Assembly (NCBI RefSeq): GCF_042686025.1
Contig: NZ_JBHUOZ010000001.1
Coordinates: 1,860,001 to 1,924,000, forward strand
Origin: Terrimonas rubra
GTDB taxonomy: Bacteria; Bacteroidota; Bacteroidia; Chitinophagales; Chitinophagaceae
DNA length: 64,000 bases
Direction of reading: 5' to 3'
In this document: positions 26,250 through 34,274 of the stretch, piece after piece
Position numbering within the stretch: position 1 is the stretch's first letter
Layout of the letters: each line of letters opens with the position of its first letter
Notes under the pieces: model-generated
Databases searched by the model: none
What the model saw: the letters and a program-made list of their open reading frames with translations, nothing else
What the model was told of the DNA's origin: nothing
Program-made: the position numbers and the translations under genes

Positions 26250-26861
26250 CTAATTTTCTTTGGTTAAATAAATATCATTGGTACTTTCTGCTGCTATGGC
26301 TTTTTCCATACATAACTTTAAATTCCTGCGGCCGTTCTGTATCAGGCTGCGCACTGCATTCCATTCAATACCGGAAATGGCCACTATTTCATTGTATGAC
26401 TTCCCGTCCAGGTAAAACAGGCGGATAGCCGTTTCCTGGTCGCCGGTCAGGCTTTCCATACAGCCGGCCAGTTTTTTAAAGTTTTCTTCTTTTTCCAATA
26501 CACTATCAAGATGCATGTTTTCTCCTGATTGCATAAGCTCGGTATTGAATTCCACCGTTTTAACTTTCTGGGTTTTACGGAGCTGCATAAGACAGTGATT
26601 TTTAGCCACTTGATGCAGCCAGCCCTTAAAGTTATCAACCTCGTGTTTCTTCAGTTTCTCAACCAGTTCTTCAAAAATCTGCATCACGGCATCCTTGGCC
26701 GTTTCCGGCTCTTTATAATATTTTAAACATACGCCATAAACGAGGTCCATATAGCGCTGGTACAAATCGCCCAATACTGCCACATCCCCGTTTTGTTTAT
26801 AGGTTACCAATAATTCGTTATCGGTCAACCCGTTTGACGATATGTTTTTTATAAATGCCAA
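26250..26861 (-). CDS. RNA polymerase ECF-type sigma factor
   Basis: A 203-residue sigma-70-family protein. Region 2 is visible as YQRYMDLVYGVCLKYYKEPETAKDAVMQIFEELVEKL followed by FKGWLHQVAKNHCLMQLRK (residues about 33-90). Region 4 is SLTGDQETAIRLFYLDGKSYNEIVAISGIEWNAVRSLIQNGRRNLK (about 138-183), a helix-turn-helix for -35-type recognition. Between them is an acidic linker. It is followed after 20 bases by the anti-sigma-like membrane protein, the usual order for a sigma/anti-sigma pair. The start codon is the first ATG. A short hydrophobic reading frame overlaps its first 42 bases. Confidence 0.93.
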   Translation of the reverse strand: MAFIKNISSNGLTDNELLVTYKQNGDVAVLGDLYQRYMDLVYGVCLKYYKEPETAKDAVMQIFEELVEKLKKHEVDNFKGWLHQVAKNHCLMQLRKTQKVKTVEFNTELMQSGENMHLDSVLEKEENFKKLAGCMESLTGDQETAIRLFYLDGKSYNEIVAISGIEWNAVRSLIQNGRRNLKLCMEKAIAAESTNDIYLTKEN

Positions 26862-26925
26862 TAAGTAAAATTAACAAAAAAAGCGGAATGCTTGGTATAT
26901 CAACAGTGGCTGCTGACATAATCAT
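26818..26925 (-). CDS. Doubtful 35-codon hydrophobic frame overlapping the sigma gene
   Basis: MIMSAATVDIPSIPLFLLIL with a following basic tail (KKHIVKRVDR), one hydrophobic helix. It overlaps the first 44 bases of the ECF sigma gene in another frame. It could be a small coupled membrane peptide, but no homologous family was recognised. Confidence 0.2.
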   Translation of the reverse strand: MIMSAATVDIPSIPLFLLILLIGIYKKHIVKRVDR

Positions 26926-26990
26926 AAAGTAAGAGGAAGACGTGTTATAGAGTGGGGAAGGTAGTAAAATTTCGTGGTTAAAGTTTTTAC

Positions 26991-27090
26991 CACAGAGGGC
27001 ACAGAGGGCTTTCACTGAGTAACATAGAGTTTTTTGGGGACGCGTAAATTAACTCCGTTAACGCTGTGAACAAACTCCTTTACCTCTGTG
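26991..27090. repeat. CACAGAGG-bounded dispersed-type repeat
   Basis: About 100 bp beginning CACAGAGGGCACAGAGGG and ending CCTCTGTG, with an internal CTGAGTAACATAGAG. This matches the wording of a widespread intergenic repeat seen in many bacterial genomes. Only one copy was found in this window. It fills the 26862-27145 gap together with a doubtful 35-codon frame. Confidence 0.55.
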
Positions 27091-27145
27091 ATATGACAAA
27101 ATATTGCTGATCGCGAAGTCTCGTCCAAATTACAGGATCTGTCAA

Positions 27146-28171
27146 TTATAACTCGTTTAACGGATTGGCAGGGTTAATAAAAATCTTGGCCAATAGTTCA
27201 TAAGATGTTAAACGATCTTCCCGGCTATCGGCAAAAGTGGCTATCACAATTTCATTGGTGCCCATCTGGCGGGCCAGTTGCTCAAGCTGCGGTTTAATGG
27301 TTTGCGGTGTACCGGCAATAAACCTGTTCTGGTGAAACAAAAGACGTTGCTTTTCACCCTCGGTATATTCGTAATCTTTAATATCGTTATAGCTGTAAAA
27401 CTTATCAAACTCACCTTTCTCAAAACTTAAAAAGCGATACTGCATCAGGGCAACAGCTTCCTGCACCTTTTGTTCGCTTTCACTGCAAAAAGCAAAAATA
27501 CCCACATTACTGATGGGTGCTGCCAATTGCTGCGAGGGCATAAAACGCGCTTCATACTCCCGGATGGCCTGTGCTCCGCCAATGGGGTTAATGAACTGTG
27601 CATATGACAATCCCATACCAAAATGTGCGGCAATATAGGCGCTCTCCCCGCTGGAGGTCAATGCCCACATAACAGGTTGGGTTTCCACATTCGGTATTGC
27701 CCTTATTTTACCGAACATATTCTCACTAATGGGATCATTACTGAAAAAGGCCTGCAACTCCTTCAATTGCTGCACGTATTCCTGCGGATTAAAAGTATTG
27801 GAAGGGTTTAATAACTGTGCGGTAGCACGGTCTGTACCGGGCGCCCGGCCAATGCCCATATCAATCCGGTTGGGATACAGCGCTTCCAGCAGGCGAAAAT
27901 TCTCGGCCATTTTTAAACTGCTGTGATTGGGCAGCATAATACCCCCTGAGCCTAAACGGATGTTTTGTGTAACGGCACCCAGCCTGGCCAGTAGTATCTC
28001 CGGTGCTGCATTGGCCAGTGTAAGCGTATTATGGTGTTCAGATAACCAGTAACGGGTATAACCCAGTTTGTCCGTTAATGCGGCCAGTTCCAGGCTTTCG
28101 GCCAAAGAATCAGCGGCCGTTTCGTTTTTCCTGATGGGGGTTTGGTCTAATACGCTCAGTTTAATATTCAT
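27146..28171 (-). CDS. Luciferase-like flavin-dependent oxidoreductase (LLM family)
   Basis: A 341-residue TIM-barrel flavoenzyme of the bacterial-luciferase superfamily. Supporting segments are the opening KLSVLDQTPIRKNETAADSL, LGYTRYWLSEHHN (a conserved sheet-helix with the E-H-H motif), IRLGSGGIMLPNHSSLKMAENFRLLEALYPNRIDMGIGRAPGTD, and the C-terminal NRFIAGTPQTIKPQLEQLARQMGTNEIVIAT. This subgroup is widely annotated as LLM class oxidoreductase or MsnO8-like. The substrate is unknown, and reduced FMN is the probable cofactor. The gene is monocistronic, just downstream of the RAYT 2 repeat cluster in map order. Confidence 0.9.
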   Translation of the reverse strand: MNIKLSVLDQTPIRKNETAADSLAESLELAALTDKLGYTRYWLSEHHNTLTLANAAPEILLARLGAVTQNIRLGSGGIMLPNHSSLKMAENFRLLEALYPNRIDMGIGRAPGTDRATAQLLNPSNTFNPQEYVQQLKELQAFFSNDPISENMFGKIRAIPNVETQPVMWALTSSGESAYIAAHFGMGLSYAQFINPIGGAQAIREYEARFMPSQQLAAPISNVGIFAFCSESEQKVQEAVALMQYRFLSFEKGEFDKFYSYNDIKDYEYTEGEKQRLLFHQNRFIAGTPQTIKPQLEQLARQMGTNEIVIATFADSREDRLTSYELLAKIFINPANPLNEL

Positions 28172-28236
28172 GTGGTAAAAACAACCACGGCTTTAAAAAG
28201 GTTGCGGGAAACGAGAAATTATTTAGTAAGGGTTCA

Positions 28237-28253
28237 GTTCGTGAGACACGAAC
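28237..28253. repeat. RAYT 2 palindrome, copy 1
   Basis: GTTCGTG-aga-CACGAAC, perfect 7-bp arms with a 3-nt loop, on the 3' side of the RAYT 2 gene. The loop is the complement of that in copy 2, so the two copies are in opposite orientation. Confidence 0.8.
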
Positions 28254-28316
28254 CGCAACAATGGGGTATCCCACAAACCATTCTGAATGTTCCAGGAGCC
28301 ACTGTTCGTGGAGCCA

Positions 28317-28337
28317 TGGTTCGTGTCTCACGAACCA
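28317..28337. repeat. RAYT 2 palindrome, copy 2
   Basis: TGGTTCGTG-tct-CACGAACCA, perfect 9-bp arms, 14 bases beyond the end of RAYT 2. Its flank GAGCCA is shared with copy 4 on the other side of the gene. Degenerate pieces of the same family lie between copies 1 and 2 (GTTCGTGGAGCC, CCCACAAACC). Confidence 0.85.
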
Positions 28338-28350
28338 ATTTTGATAAGTT

Positions 28351-28893
28351 TTAAAGTACGTCAAACAAATGATGCAGGAAACCAAAACGGTCAACCCCAT
28401 ATTCATAAAACCTGGCAGAGGAAAAATCATAATCAAGGTATGATGCGGATAAATTCCATTTTCCTCTCACCGGGTTTAAATGAATATAATTAAGCTTTTG
28501 TGTAGCAAAATAACGGCTGTAAAGCTCAATACCCAATGCATCACGTTGCCATATTTCATATTGTTTATTGGCAGCATTCACATAATATTGATGTGTTATA
28601 TTGGTCTGTTTGATGTGTTTAAGAAGGATATGTGCCGTAAATTTTAAAAAACTTCCTTTGGGCGTTTCTTTACCATTCATACTTACTTGTTCCCATATCA
28701 AGTGAATGTGATTGGGCATAATGACAAAGGCATAGACCTTGATCAGTTTTTTTAGGGATAGTGTTTGTAAGGAGTTGATAATGATAAGCTTGTTTTCTAC
28801 AGAGGTTAGCAGGGGTAACCAATTATGGATTGTAGCGGTCCAAAAGTAAATTTTGCCAAAATGGGTGGTTGATTTTCTTAAAGGAGTTAGCAT
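28351..28893 (-). CDS. REP-associated tyrosine transposase (RAYT 2)
   Basis: A 180-residue HUH nuclease of the Y1/TnpA_REP group, distant from RAYT 1. The HUH motif is HIH at residues 62-64 in MPNHIHLIWEQ. The candidate catalytic tyrosine is Tyr136 in KLNYIHLNPVRGKW, and YLDYDFSSA corresponds to the usual Y-x-x-SSA motif. I start at ATG 28893, preceded by GGAG 11 bases upstream. The longer reading from 28968 would translate through a palindrome of the flanking repeat, so it is unlikely. The gene is flanked on both sides by GGTTCGTG/CACGAACC palindromes (28237-28337 and 28934-29036), which I take as its cognate REP sites. Confidence 0.9.
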   Translation of the reverse strand: MLTPLRKSTTHFGKIYFWTATIHNWLPLLTSVENKLIIINSLQTLSLKKLIKVYAFVIMPNHIHLIWEQVSMNGKETPKGSFLKFTAHILLKHIKQTNITHQYYVNAANKQYEIWQRDALGIELYSRYFATQKLNYIHLNPVRGKWNLSASYLDYDFSSARFYEYGVDRFGFLHHLFDVL

Positions 28894-28933
28894 ATTTAAA
28901 TTTACTCCATTATTGTTGAATATATAGGCATGG

Positions 28934-28954
28934 CGGTTAGTGGGACACGAACCG
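28934..28954. repeat. RAYT 2 palindrome, copy 3
   Basis: CGGTTAGTG-gga-CACGAACCG, 9-bp arms with one mismatch, 40 bases upstream of the RAYT 2 start. Confidence 0.75.
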
Positions 28955-29017
28955 GGGCTGGAAAACAAGCGTTATGATTGAGGTTCTCGAAGTGACCGGG
29001 GGAACATGGGAAGCCAT

Positions 29018-29036
29018 GGTTCGTGTCTCACAAACC
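29018..29036. repeat. RAYT 2 palindrome, copy 4
   Basis: GGTTCGTG-tct-CACAAACC, same orientation and same flanking AGCCAT as copy 2. The gene therefore lies between direct repeats of about 25 bp. Confidence 0.8.
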
Positions 29037-29225
29037 GTTTTTTTAAGTATGTCGTATGTCAAATACCCGCTGTCATTCCTGTCCGGTTCTCAATGATGAA
29101 ATGTATTGAATGATAAAGGAATTAACCCCAGCAGGGATTATTGTAAAACTACGTCCTACAATAAGGATACGCCTGTAACTGTCACAGGTTTTGTATTAAA
29201 TTTTTCAATACTGTGTAAGTTTTCT

Positions 29226-29241
29226 TATTTTTGCAACGTTG
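29226..29241 (+). promoter_or_regulatory. -7 box and CAACGTTG palindrome before the metal-uptake operon
   Basis: TATTTTTG (29226-29233) is an exact TAnnTTTG match. It is immediately followed by the 8-bp palindrome CAACGTTG (29234-29241) over the expected transcription start, a typical operator position. The TTG start of the first gene follows at 29250. Confidence 0.5.
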
Positions 29242-29249
29242 TATCAACT

Positions 29250-29600
29250 TTGAAAAGAGTAAAACATATACGTTTCTGGGCTGCCTGGGTATTATTGGTA
29301 GTGTTTGCATTGGGTGTTACACCCAAGCCTTTGCTGCATGAATTGTTTGTAGCACATATAGAGGCAGGCACTGCCGACCTGACGCATCATGAGCATGGAA
29401 AACAAACCACTGTTTGCAGTACGCCTGTTTCCTGTGAGTGTAACAACATCGAACCCCTGGCACCTTTTACGGATGTTCCGACAAACAAAGTAGTAAGTAT
29501 TACAACACCGGAAAATGCCACACCTGTTCATTTCGCGGTTCGCATTCACTCTGCGCCGCATAATTACTTTTCGTTACGGGGTCCGCCTCGGCTTGCATAA
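29250..29600 (+). CDS. His/Cys-rich small membrane or secreted protein of metal-uptake operon
   Basis: A 116-residue protein from TTG 29250; the ATG-initiated extension from 29106 would begin upstream of the promoter box. A hydrophobic N-terminal segment (FWAAWVLLVVFALGVTP) acts as signal or anchor. It is followed by HELFVAHIEAG, a histidine cluster (LTHHEHGKQ), and cysteines (CSTPVSCECNN), which look like metal ligands. The C terminus ends in FSLRGPPRLA. It lies 7 bases before the TonB receptor gene. No named family is assigned; its place and composition suggest a role in handling zinc or copper. Confidence 0.65.
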   Translation: MKRVKHIRFWAAWVLLVVFALGVTPKPLLHELFVAHIEAGTADLTHHEHGKQTTVCSTPVSCECNNIEPLAPFTDVPTNKVVSITTPENATPVHFAVRIHSAPHNYFSLRGPPRLA

Positions 29601-29607
29601 TTTTTAG

Positions 29608-32016
29608 TTGGTGAAAGCAGTAAGCAACCATGGGTATGGTTGTACTGTTCCTATTTTTTATGCAGTAAATCTTATTTCATTGCGATTACTATTATTGATT
29701 GCCTTTTGGGCAATGTCTGCCATCACACTATGGGCGCAGGATTGTACATTACGTTTTAGCGGACATGTGGAAGATGCGGATACAAAGGAAAAACTATCCG
29801 GCGCAGCGGTATTGATCCGTGGCGTGAACCGGCAGATTGTTACGGATGCAAAAGGCGATTTTGTATTCACCAATCTCTGTGCCGGTACCTACGAGGTGGT
29901 GATCAGCCATGCCGGCTGTGAAACCATTACACAAACCATACAGCTGGATAAAGCCCGGCACGTAGATTTTTTCCTGCCGCATGCCCGTAAGGAATTAGGC
30001 GATGTAGTAGTAACCACGCAAAAAGGAATAAGTACCGGTAGTTTTAAAAAAACATTATCAGGTACCGAACTGGATGAGGTGAAAGGGCTGTCCATTGCCG
30101 ATGCACTGGGCCGTATAAATGGTGTTACATTATTACAAACCGGCTCTAATATTGCCAAGCCCATGATACATGGTTTGCATAGCAGCCGGATACTGACCAT
30201 TAATAATGGTGTACGCCAGGAAGGGCAGCAGTGGGGTAATGAGCATGCCCTGGAAATTGATCCCTTCATTGCCGATAATTTAACCATTATAAAAGGAGTG
30301 GATGAACTGCGTTATGGCAGTGATGCCATCGGCGGTGTTATTCTGGTAAATCCTAAAGCATTGCTTCATACACCCGGTTATAATGCGGAGTTCAACACCA
30401 TGTACTTTACCAATAACAATGCTTATGTGGTATCGGGCATGTTCGAACAGCAGTTAAAAAAACTACCGGCCTTCAGTTACCGTTTACAGGGAACATTCAA
30501 ACAAGGTGGCAATGTAGCAGCTCCTGATTACCGGTTAAACAATACAGGTAACCGCGAGGCCAACTTTTCCGTTACGGCCGGCTGGAAAAAAAGCAATTAT
30601 AATATAGAAACTTTTTACAGCCAGTTTTTTACCAAAGTGGGCATCTTCCAGGGGGCGCATATCGGTAATGTAACCGATCTGCTGCATGCCATTGAGGTAG
30701 GCAAACCCGATGCCGGTTTTTTAGGAGAAAAAACGTATAAAATAGAACGTCCCTCGCAGGAAGTGCAACATAATTTGTTTAAACTGAAATCAACTGTAAA
30801 AACGGGTTTAAGCAGGTGGAATTTTCAGTTCGCTGCGCAGTTTAATAAAAGAAAAGAGTACGACGTTATCAGGAACAGCACCAGTACCCAGCCCCAGTTA
30901 ACCTTTGGTGTATTAACCCTGTCCGAAGATATTTCATGGGAACACCGGCCATGGGGAAACTTCCAGGGGGTAATAGGGGCATCGGCCATACAACAGAACA
31001 ACTGGTACACGGGACGTTACCTTATTCCCGATTACCAATCATATAGCGGAGGTTTATATTGGATAGAAAAATGGAGCCGTCATCAATGGGATGTACAGGG
31101 CGGCCTGCGTTTCGATTACAAAACCTTATCTACCAAACGGTATATGTTTGGTGGTGATACCAGCGCACATGATTTTAATTTCAGTACCATGGCCGGTTCG
31201 CTTAACGGTGGTTACCGCCTGAACAATAATGGCGGCAGGTTCAATGCCGGTATTAGTGTCAGCAGCAGGGCGCCGCATGTTAACGAGTTGCTTACTGACG
31301 GGGTGCATCACGGCTCTGCTACTTACGAGCAGGGTGATATTAATTTGAAAACAGAAAAATCGGTTCATGTATCGCTGGGTTATGTATGGGATAATCCCAA
31401 CAGCAAATGGAGCCTGGATATAAGTCTTTATCACCAGCGGATCAATGATTTTATATACCAGCAACCCAAACCCGATGAGCCGGTGATCACTATCCGGGGC
31501 AGTTTCCCCCTTCTGGTGTATCAGCAAACAGATGCTACATTACAGGGTATAGACGTAACGGCGGGTTACCGTTTGTTGCCACGTTTAACACTGGTCGGTA
31601 AAACAGCCTTATTATGGGCCAGGAACCGCAGCATTGATGACTGGCTCATTGGTATGCCTGGACACAGAGTTACAGGTGAGATCGTTTACCTGTTGCCGGA
31701 TAGGGGAAGGTTTTCAAAAACAGATATCAGGGTAGAAGTGCCAACGGTATTTAAACAAACACGTATGCCTGATGAAACCATACATGGTAAACAGGACTAC
31801 GCCATGCCACCGGATGGTTATACCCTGCTGAATGTGCAGGCCAACACAACAGTAATGATAGGTAAAGTGCCCGTGGGCTTTGGCGTGGGAGCGTATAACC
31901 TGTTAAACCAGCGTTACCGCGATTACCTGAACAGTTTCAGGTACTACACCGATGCGCAGGGCACCAATATTAATTTCCGGGTTAAAGTTCCCTTGCAATC
32001 AATTTTTAAACATTAG
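29608..32016 (+). CDS. TonB-dependent receptor, probably for a metal
   Basis: An 802-residue outer-membrane receptor as read from TTG 29608. Another TTG at 29680 gives a neater signal peptide (MRLLLLIAFWAMSAITLWAQ) and may be the true start. The order is a CarboxypepD_reg-like domain (CTLRFSGHVEDADTKEKLSGAAVLIRG), a TonB-box-like GDVVVTTQ, a plug (SGTELDEVKGLSIADALGRINGVTLLQTGSNIAKPMIHGL), and a 22-strand barrel ending in FRVKVPLQSIFKH. The plug sequence and the neighbouring His-rich proteins resemble zinc/copper-type receptors of the ZnuD kind. The metal itself is inference. Confidence 0.88.
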   Translation: MVKAVSNHGYGCTVPIFYAVNLISLRLLLLIAFWAMSAITLWAQDCTLRFSGHVEDADTKEKLSGAAVLIRGVNRQIVTDAKGDFVFTNLCAGTYEVVISHAGCETITQTIQLDKARHVDFFLPHARKELGDVVVTTQKGISTGSFKKTLSGTELDEVKGLSIADALGRINGVTLLQTGSNIAKPMIHGLHSSRILTINNGVRQEGQQWGNEHALEIDPFIADNLTIIKGVDELRYGSDAIGGVILVNPKALLHTPGYNAEFNTMYFTNNNAYVVSGMFEQQLKKLPAFSYRLQGTFKQGGNVAAPDYRLNNTGNREANFSVTAGWKKSNYNIETFYSQFFTKVGIFQGAHIGNVTDLLHAIEVGKPDAGFLGEKTYKIERPSQEVQHNLFKLKSTVKTGLSRWNFQFAAQFNKRKEYDVIRNSTSTQPQLTFGVLTLSEDISWEHRPWGNFQGVIGASAIQQNNWYTGRYLIPDYQSYSGGLYWIEKWSRHQWDVQGGLRFDYKTLSTKRYMFGGDTSAHDFNFSTMAGSLNGGYRLNNNGGRFNAGISVSSRAPHVNELLTDGVHHGSATYEQGDINLKTEKSVHVSLGYVWDNPNSKWSLDISLYHQRINDFIYQQPKPDEPVITIRGSFPLLVYQQTDATLQGIDVTAGYRLLPRLTLVGKTALLWARNRSIDDWLIGMPGHRVTGEIVYLLPDRGRFSKTDIRVEVPTVFKQTRMPDETIHGKQDYAMPPDGYTLLNVQANTTVMIGKVPVGFGVGAYNLLNQRYRDYLNSFRYYTDAQGTNINFRVKVPLQSIFKH

Positions 32017-32033
32017 TAGAAAAAAAGTAAAGC

Positions 32034-32594
32034 ATGAAAACTCTATTGAAATCGTTTTTAGCTGTTAGTATGTTAGCGGTATTTGTAACGTCGTGTAAAA
32101 AAGATAAAGATGATGATCAGCACGAGCACGATCATGAAGTAATTGGCACGGTAAACCTCAGGTTTACAAAAGTTGGTACAGGTGAAGTAAAAACCTTTTC
32201 CTGGAAGGACCTGGACGGGGATGGCGGAAATGCACCGGTTATACAGGACCTGGAATTGGCTGAAAATGCCGTGTACAATGTAAGTGTGGAGTTGCTGGAT
32301 ATAGAAGGACATGACCTTACCCACGATATTCAGGATCACGAAGCTGACCATCACCGTTTTTATTACGAGGTTACAGTTACAGGCGGTGCTATTACCATTT
32401 CCGATCTGGATAAGGACGATGATGGTGTAACCCTTGGCCTTAAAAGCAAATGGACCACAACCGCCCACAGCGAAGGCACTGTAAAAATAACCTTACGTCA
32501 CTACCAGAACGATAATAAGGCCGAAGCTGACCTGGTGAACAGCAGCAAATCTGCTACTGATGCCGAGCTGATCTTCCCCGTACATGTGCATTAA
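32034..32594 (+). CDS. Histidine-rich lipoprotein of metal-uptake operon
   Basis: A 186-residue lipoprotein. The signal MKTLLKSFLAVSMLAVFVTSC places the lipid-accepting cysteine at residue 21. A basic/acidic and His-rich stretch follows (KKDKDDDQHEHDHE), then a beta-sandwich-like domain with further histidines (GHDLTHDIQDHEADHHRF). It begins 18 bases after the receptor gene. The histidine and aspartate clusters fit surface or periplasmic metal binding before handover to the receptor. Bacteroidota homologues carry uninformative names. Confidence 0.75.
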   Translation: MKTLLKSFLAVSMLAVFVTSCKKDKDDDQHEHDHEVIGTVNLRFTKVGTGEVKTFSWKDLDGDGGNAPVIQDLELAENAVYNVSVELLDIEGHDLTHDIQDHEADHHRFYYEVTVTGGAITISDLDKDDDGVTLGLKSKWTTTAHSEGTVKITLRHYQNDNKAEADLVNSSKSATDAELIFPVHVH

Positions 32595-32694
32595 TAATTA
32601 AAACAAGTTTTTAAATAAAAGAGGAAGTATCAAAAATAAACGAAGGCCTTGAGAATGGCTTAAACGACAATCAGTCTCCATCAGGGATCCGAAT

Positions 32695-32735
32695 AAAACG
32701 AGGCTGCCTCATACTTTTGAGACAGCCTCGTTTTT
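32695..32735. terminator. Bidirectional terminator after metal-uptake operon
   Basis: Stem of AACGAGGCTG...CAGCCTCGTT extended by CTCA/TGAG around a short loop, with A-run before and T-run after. It lies between convergent genes ending at 32594 and 32737. Confidence 0.85.
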
Positions 32736-32736
32736 A

Positions 32737-33456
32737 TTACTTAAAATATTCTTTCTCTAAAGCCGCCCAGTTAAATTCCTGATCCGGTAAACGGAGTATT
32801 GCCAGGACATTTTTAGGTTGCCAGAAATGTTGTGATGCTCGTTGCAGGTCGTTATACTGGTAAAACCGGTATAAATTTTTAGAAGCAAATTCAAATGAAT
32901 AAGTAGCTGAATTATTGTTATATGCTTTTCCTTTACGGTAATATTCAGGTATCTGCTCATCAGTTGGCAAACTATCAGCTTTTAGTATGTATAAACTATC
33001 TATTACGGTTTGCCAGCTGTTTTTCAGTGGTGTAACGGTTACCTTTTTATAATCGGTTATTGTTTCCGACAATGTGTTGGCTACAAAATTAACCTTCATA
33101 AAATATATAGTGGCATTATATTGCTCTTCGTTCCGGGTAATTTCTATTAACGAATGCGGTTGATTATATGTTCCGTTCTGACGGGTAACCCAGGTGCGGA
33201 AAATAAAATCGGAAGATGATGTTTCCGGTTGTTCCAGCTTGAGTTGTTTTTCTTTTTGTTTATCCAGGTGCCAGTAAACAAAGGGATATCCGTTAAACTG
33301 GTGACCTTTATCATAGTAAGGGATATCCAGCTTTTTGGAAGATTCAGGAACAGGGGTGAAAAGCTGTGCGAGCGCAACACTGTTAACCTTTGAGCTGAAA
33401 CAGCCGGCGCCGGTAAAGGCTAAGCTAATAAGTATAATAAAGGTATTTCTTTTCAT
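32737..33456 (-). CDS. Lipoprotein of unknown function
   Basis: A 239-residue protein from ATG 33456, chosen because it gives the lipoprotein signal MKRNTFIILISLAFTGAGC. The rest has no domain I recognise: a YPFVYWHLDKQKEKQ region, VTRQNGTYNQPHSLIEITRNEEQYNATIYFMKVNFVANTL, and a C terminus rich in Tyr and Asn. It could be a surface or periplasmic lipoprotein. It is a single gene with no clear operon partner. Confidence 0.7.
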   Translation of the reverse strand: MKRNTFIILISLAFTGAGCFSSKVNSVALAQLFTPVPESSKKLDIPYYDKGHQFNGYPFVYWHLDKQKEKQLKLEQPETSSSDFIFRTWVTRQNGTYNQPHSLIEITRNEEQYNATIYFMKVNFVANTLSETITDYKKVTVTPLKNSWQTVIDSLYILKADSLPTDEQIPEYYRKGKAYNNNSATYSFEFASKNLYRFYQYNDLQRASQHFWQPKNVLAILRLPDQEFNWAALEKEYFK

Positions 33457-33656
33457 AGCTTTTAATATATCGTGTTTATTGAACAATAAACTTAATGTAG
33501 TTTATTTAGAATCACCTGAAATTTTTATCAGTTGAAATTGGCATAGATTATTTTCAGTATTCACATTTCCAGATGGTTCTTTACATGTTTCAACGCCTGC
33601 CGGGTACAATAAGTTTGATATGGGATAGAAAATACCGGTGCTACTAACCGGGTCAG

Positions 33657-34130
33657 CTAATTTCCGGGTTGTGAAAAAGTATGTATTTTAAATATTATCT
33701 GACCGTCTTTTGTTTGTTCAAGCATAAATGTGGAAATACCTTTTTCTGCGTGCCCCTGTAATGTTTCGTAACTAAAGCCAATACGTTCCGGGGTTATAAT
33801 GAGTTCGCTGATCCTTACACCGAATATAATTTTTTGAGACAGGTTTCTGTAAGGAGGAAGATAAACCTGCTGCACGATTGTATCACCCACCTGCATTTTC
33901 CGGTTTTCGGCCTGCCATTGTGAGTAGGAGGACATGATATGTGGCGGGAAGATTTGATAATTAAATAAAAAGCGTGTGTCGATAGCAGAGAGCGGTTTGG
34001 CAAGGGCTACCGGAATGCCGGTCTCTTTTTCTGTAAGCCCCTGTTTACGATAATCCATAACAGGTTGCAGCTTTAGTTGCTGCAGGTGTTTGTCAAAATA
34101 TGGACTTTGGTCGGTGAAGTATAATTTCAT
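33657..34130 (-). CDS. DUF1990 family protein
   Basis: A 157-residue cytoplasmic protein. The C-terminal part carries the family pattern: MQVGDTIVQQVYLPP, then a rVxEL-type strand (FGVRISELIITPERIGFSYETLQGHAEKGISTFML), and a final IFKIHTFSQPGN. DUF1990 (UPF0548) proteins have a lipocalin/START-like fold and no established function. The gene is monocistronic and divergent from prfB. Confidence 0.75.
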   Translation of the reverse strand: MKLYFTDQSPYFDKHLQQLKLQPVMDYRKQGLTEKETGIPVALAKPLSAIDTRFLFNYQIFPPHIMSSYSQWQAENRKMQVGDTIVQQVYLPPYRNLSQKIIFGVRISELIITPERIGFSYETLQGHAEKGISTFMLEQTKDGQIIFKIHTFSQPGN

Positions 34131-34176
34131 GATCCTGTTATCTTATACAATTAATCCTGGCGAATAACCTTACCGG

Positions 34177-34230
34177 ACGATGAACGGAGCGTCGCAACAG
34201 TTGCTCAATCAGGGCACTGCAGCCGGTACC
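34177..34230. repeat. Dispersed intergenic repeat, copy E
   Basis: Shares a 23-nt exact stretch (containing GAACGGAGCGTCGCAAC) with the copy upstream of fusA, then diverges. It lies in the DUF1990-prfB spacer. Confidence 0.65.
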
Positions 34231-34262
34231 CAACAAAATACTGCATTATTTAATTATCTGAT

Positions 34263-34270
34263 TAACTTTG
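34263..34270 (+). promoter_or_regulatory. -7 promoter box of prfB
   Basis: TAACTTTG, an exact TAnnTTTG match, with CTG 19 nt upstream. It ends 4 bases before the prfB ATG, so the transcript should have almost no leader. Confidence 0.5.
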
Positions 34271-34274
34271 CGCC

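Noticed and set aside
28894..28968. Extended N terminus of RAYT 2 from 28968
   Set aside because: It would translate through palindrome copy 3; ATG 28893 gives the usual family start and length.
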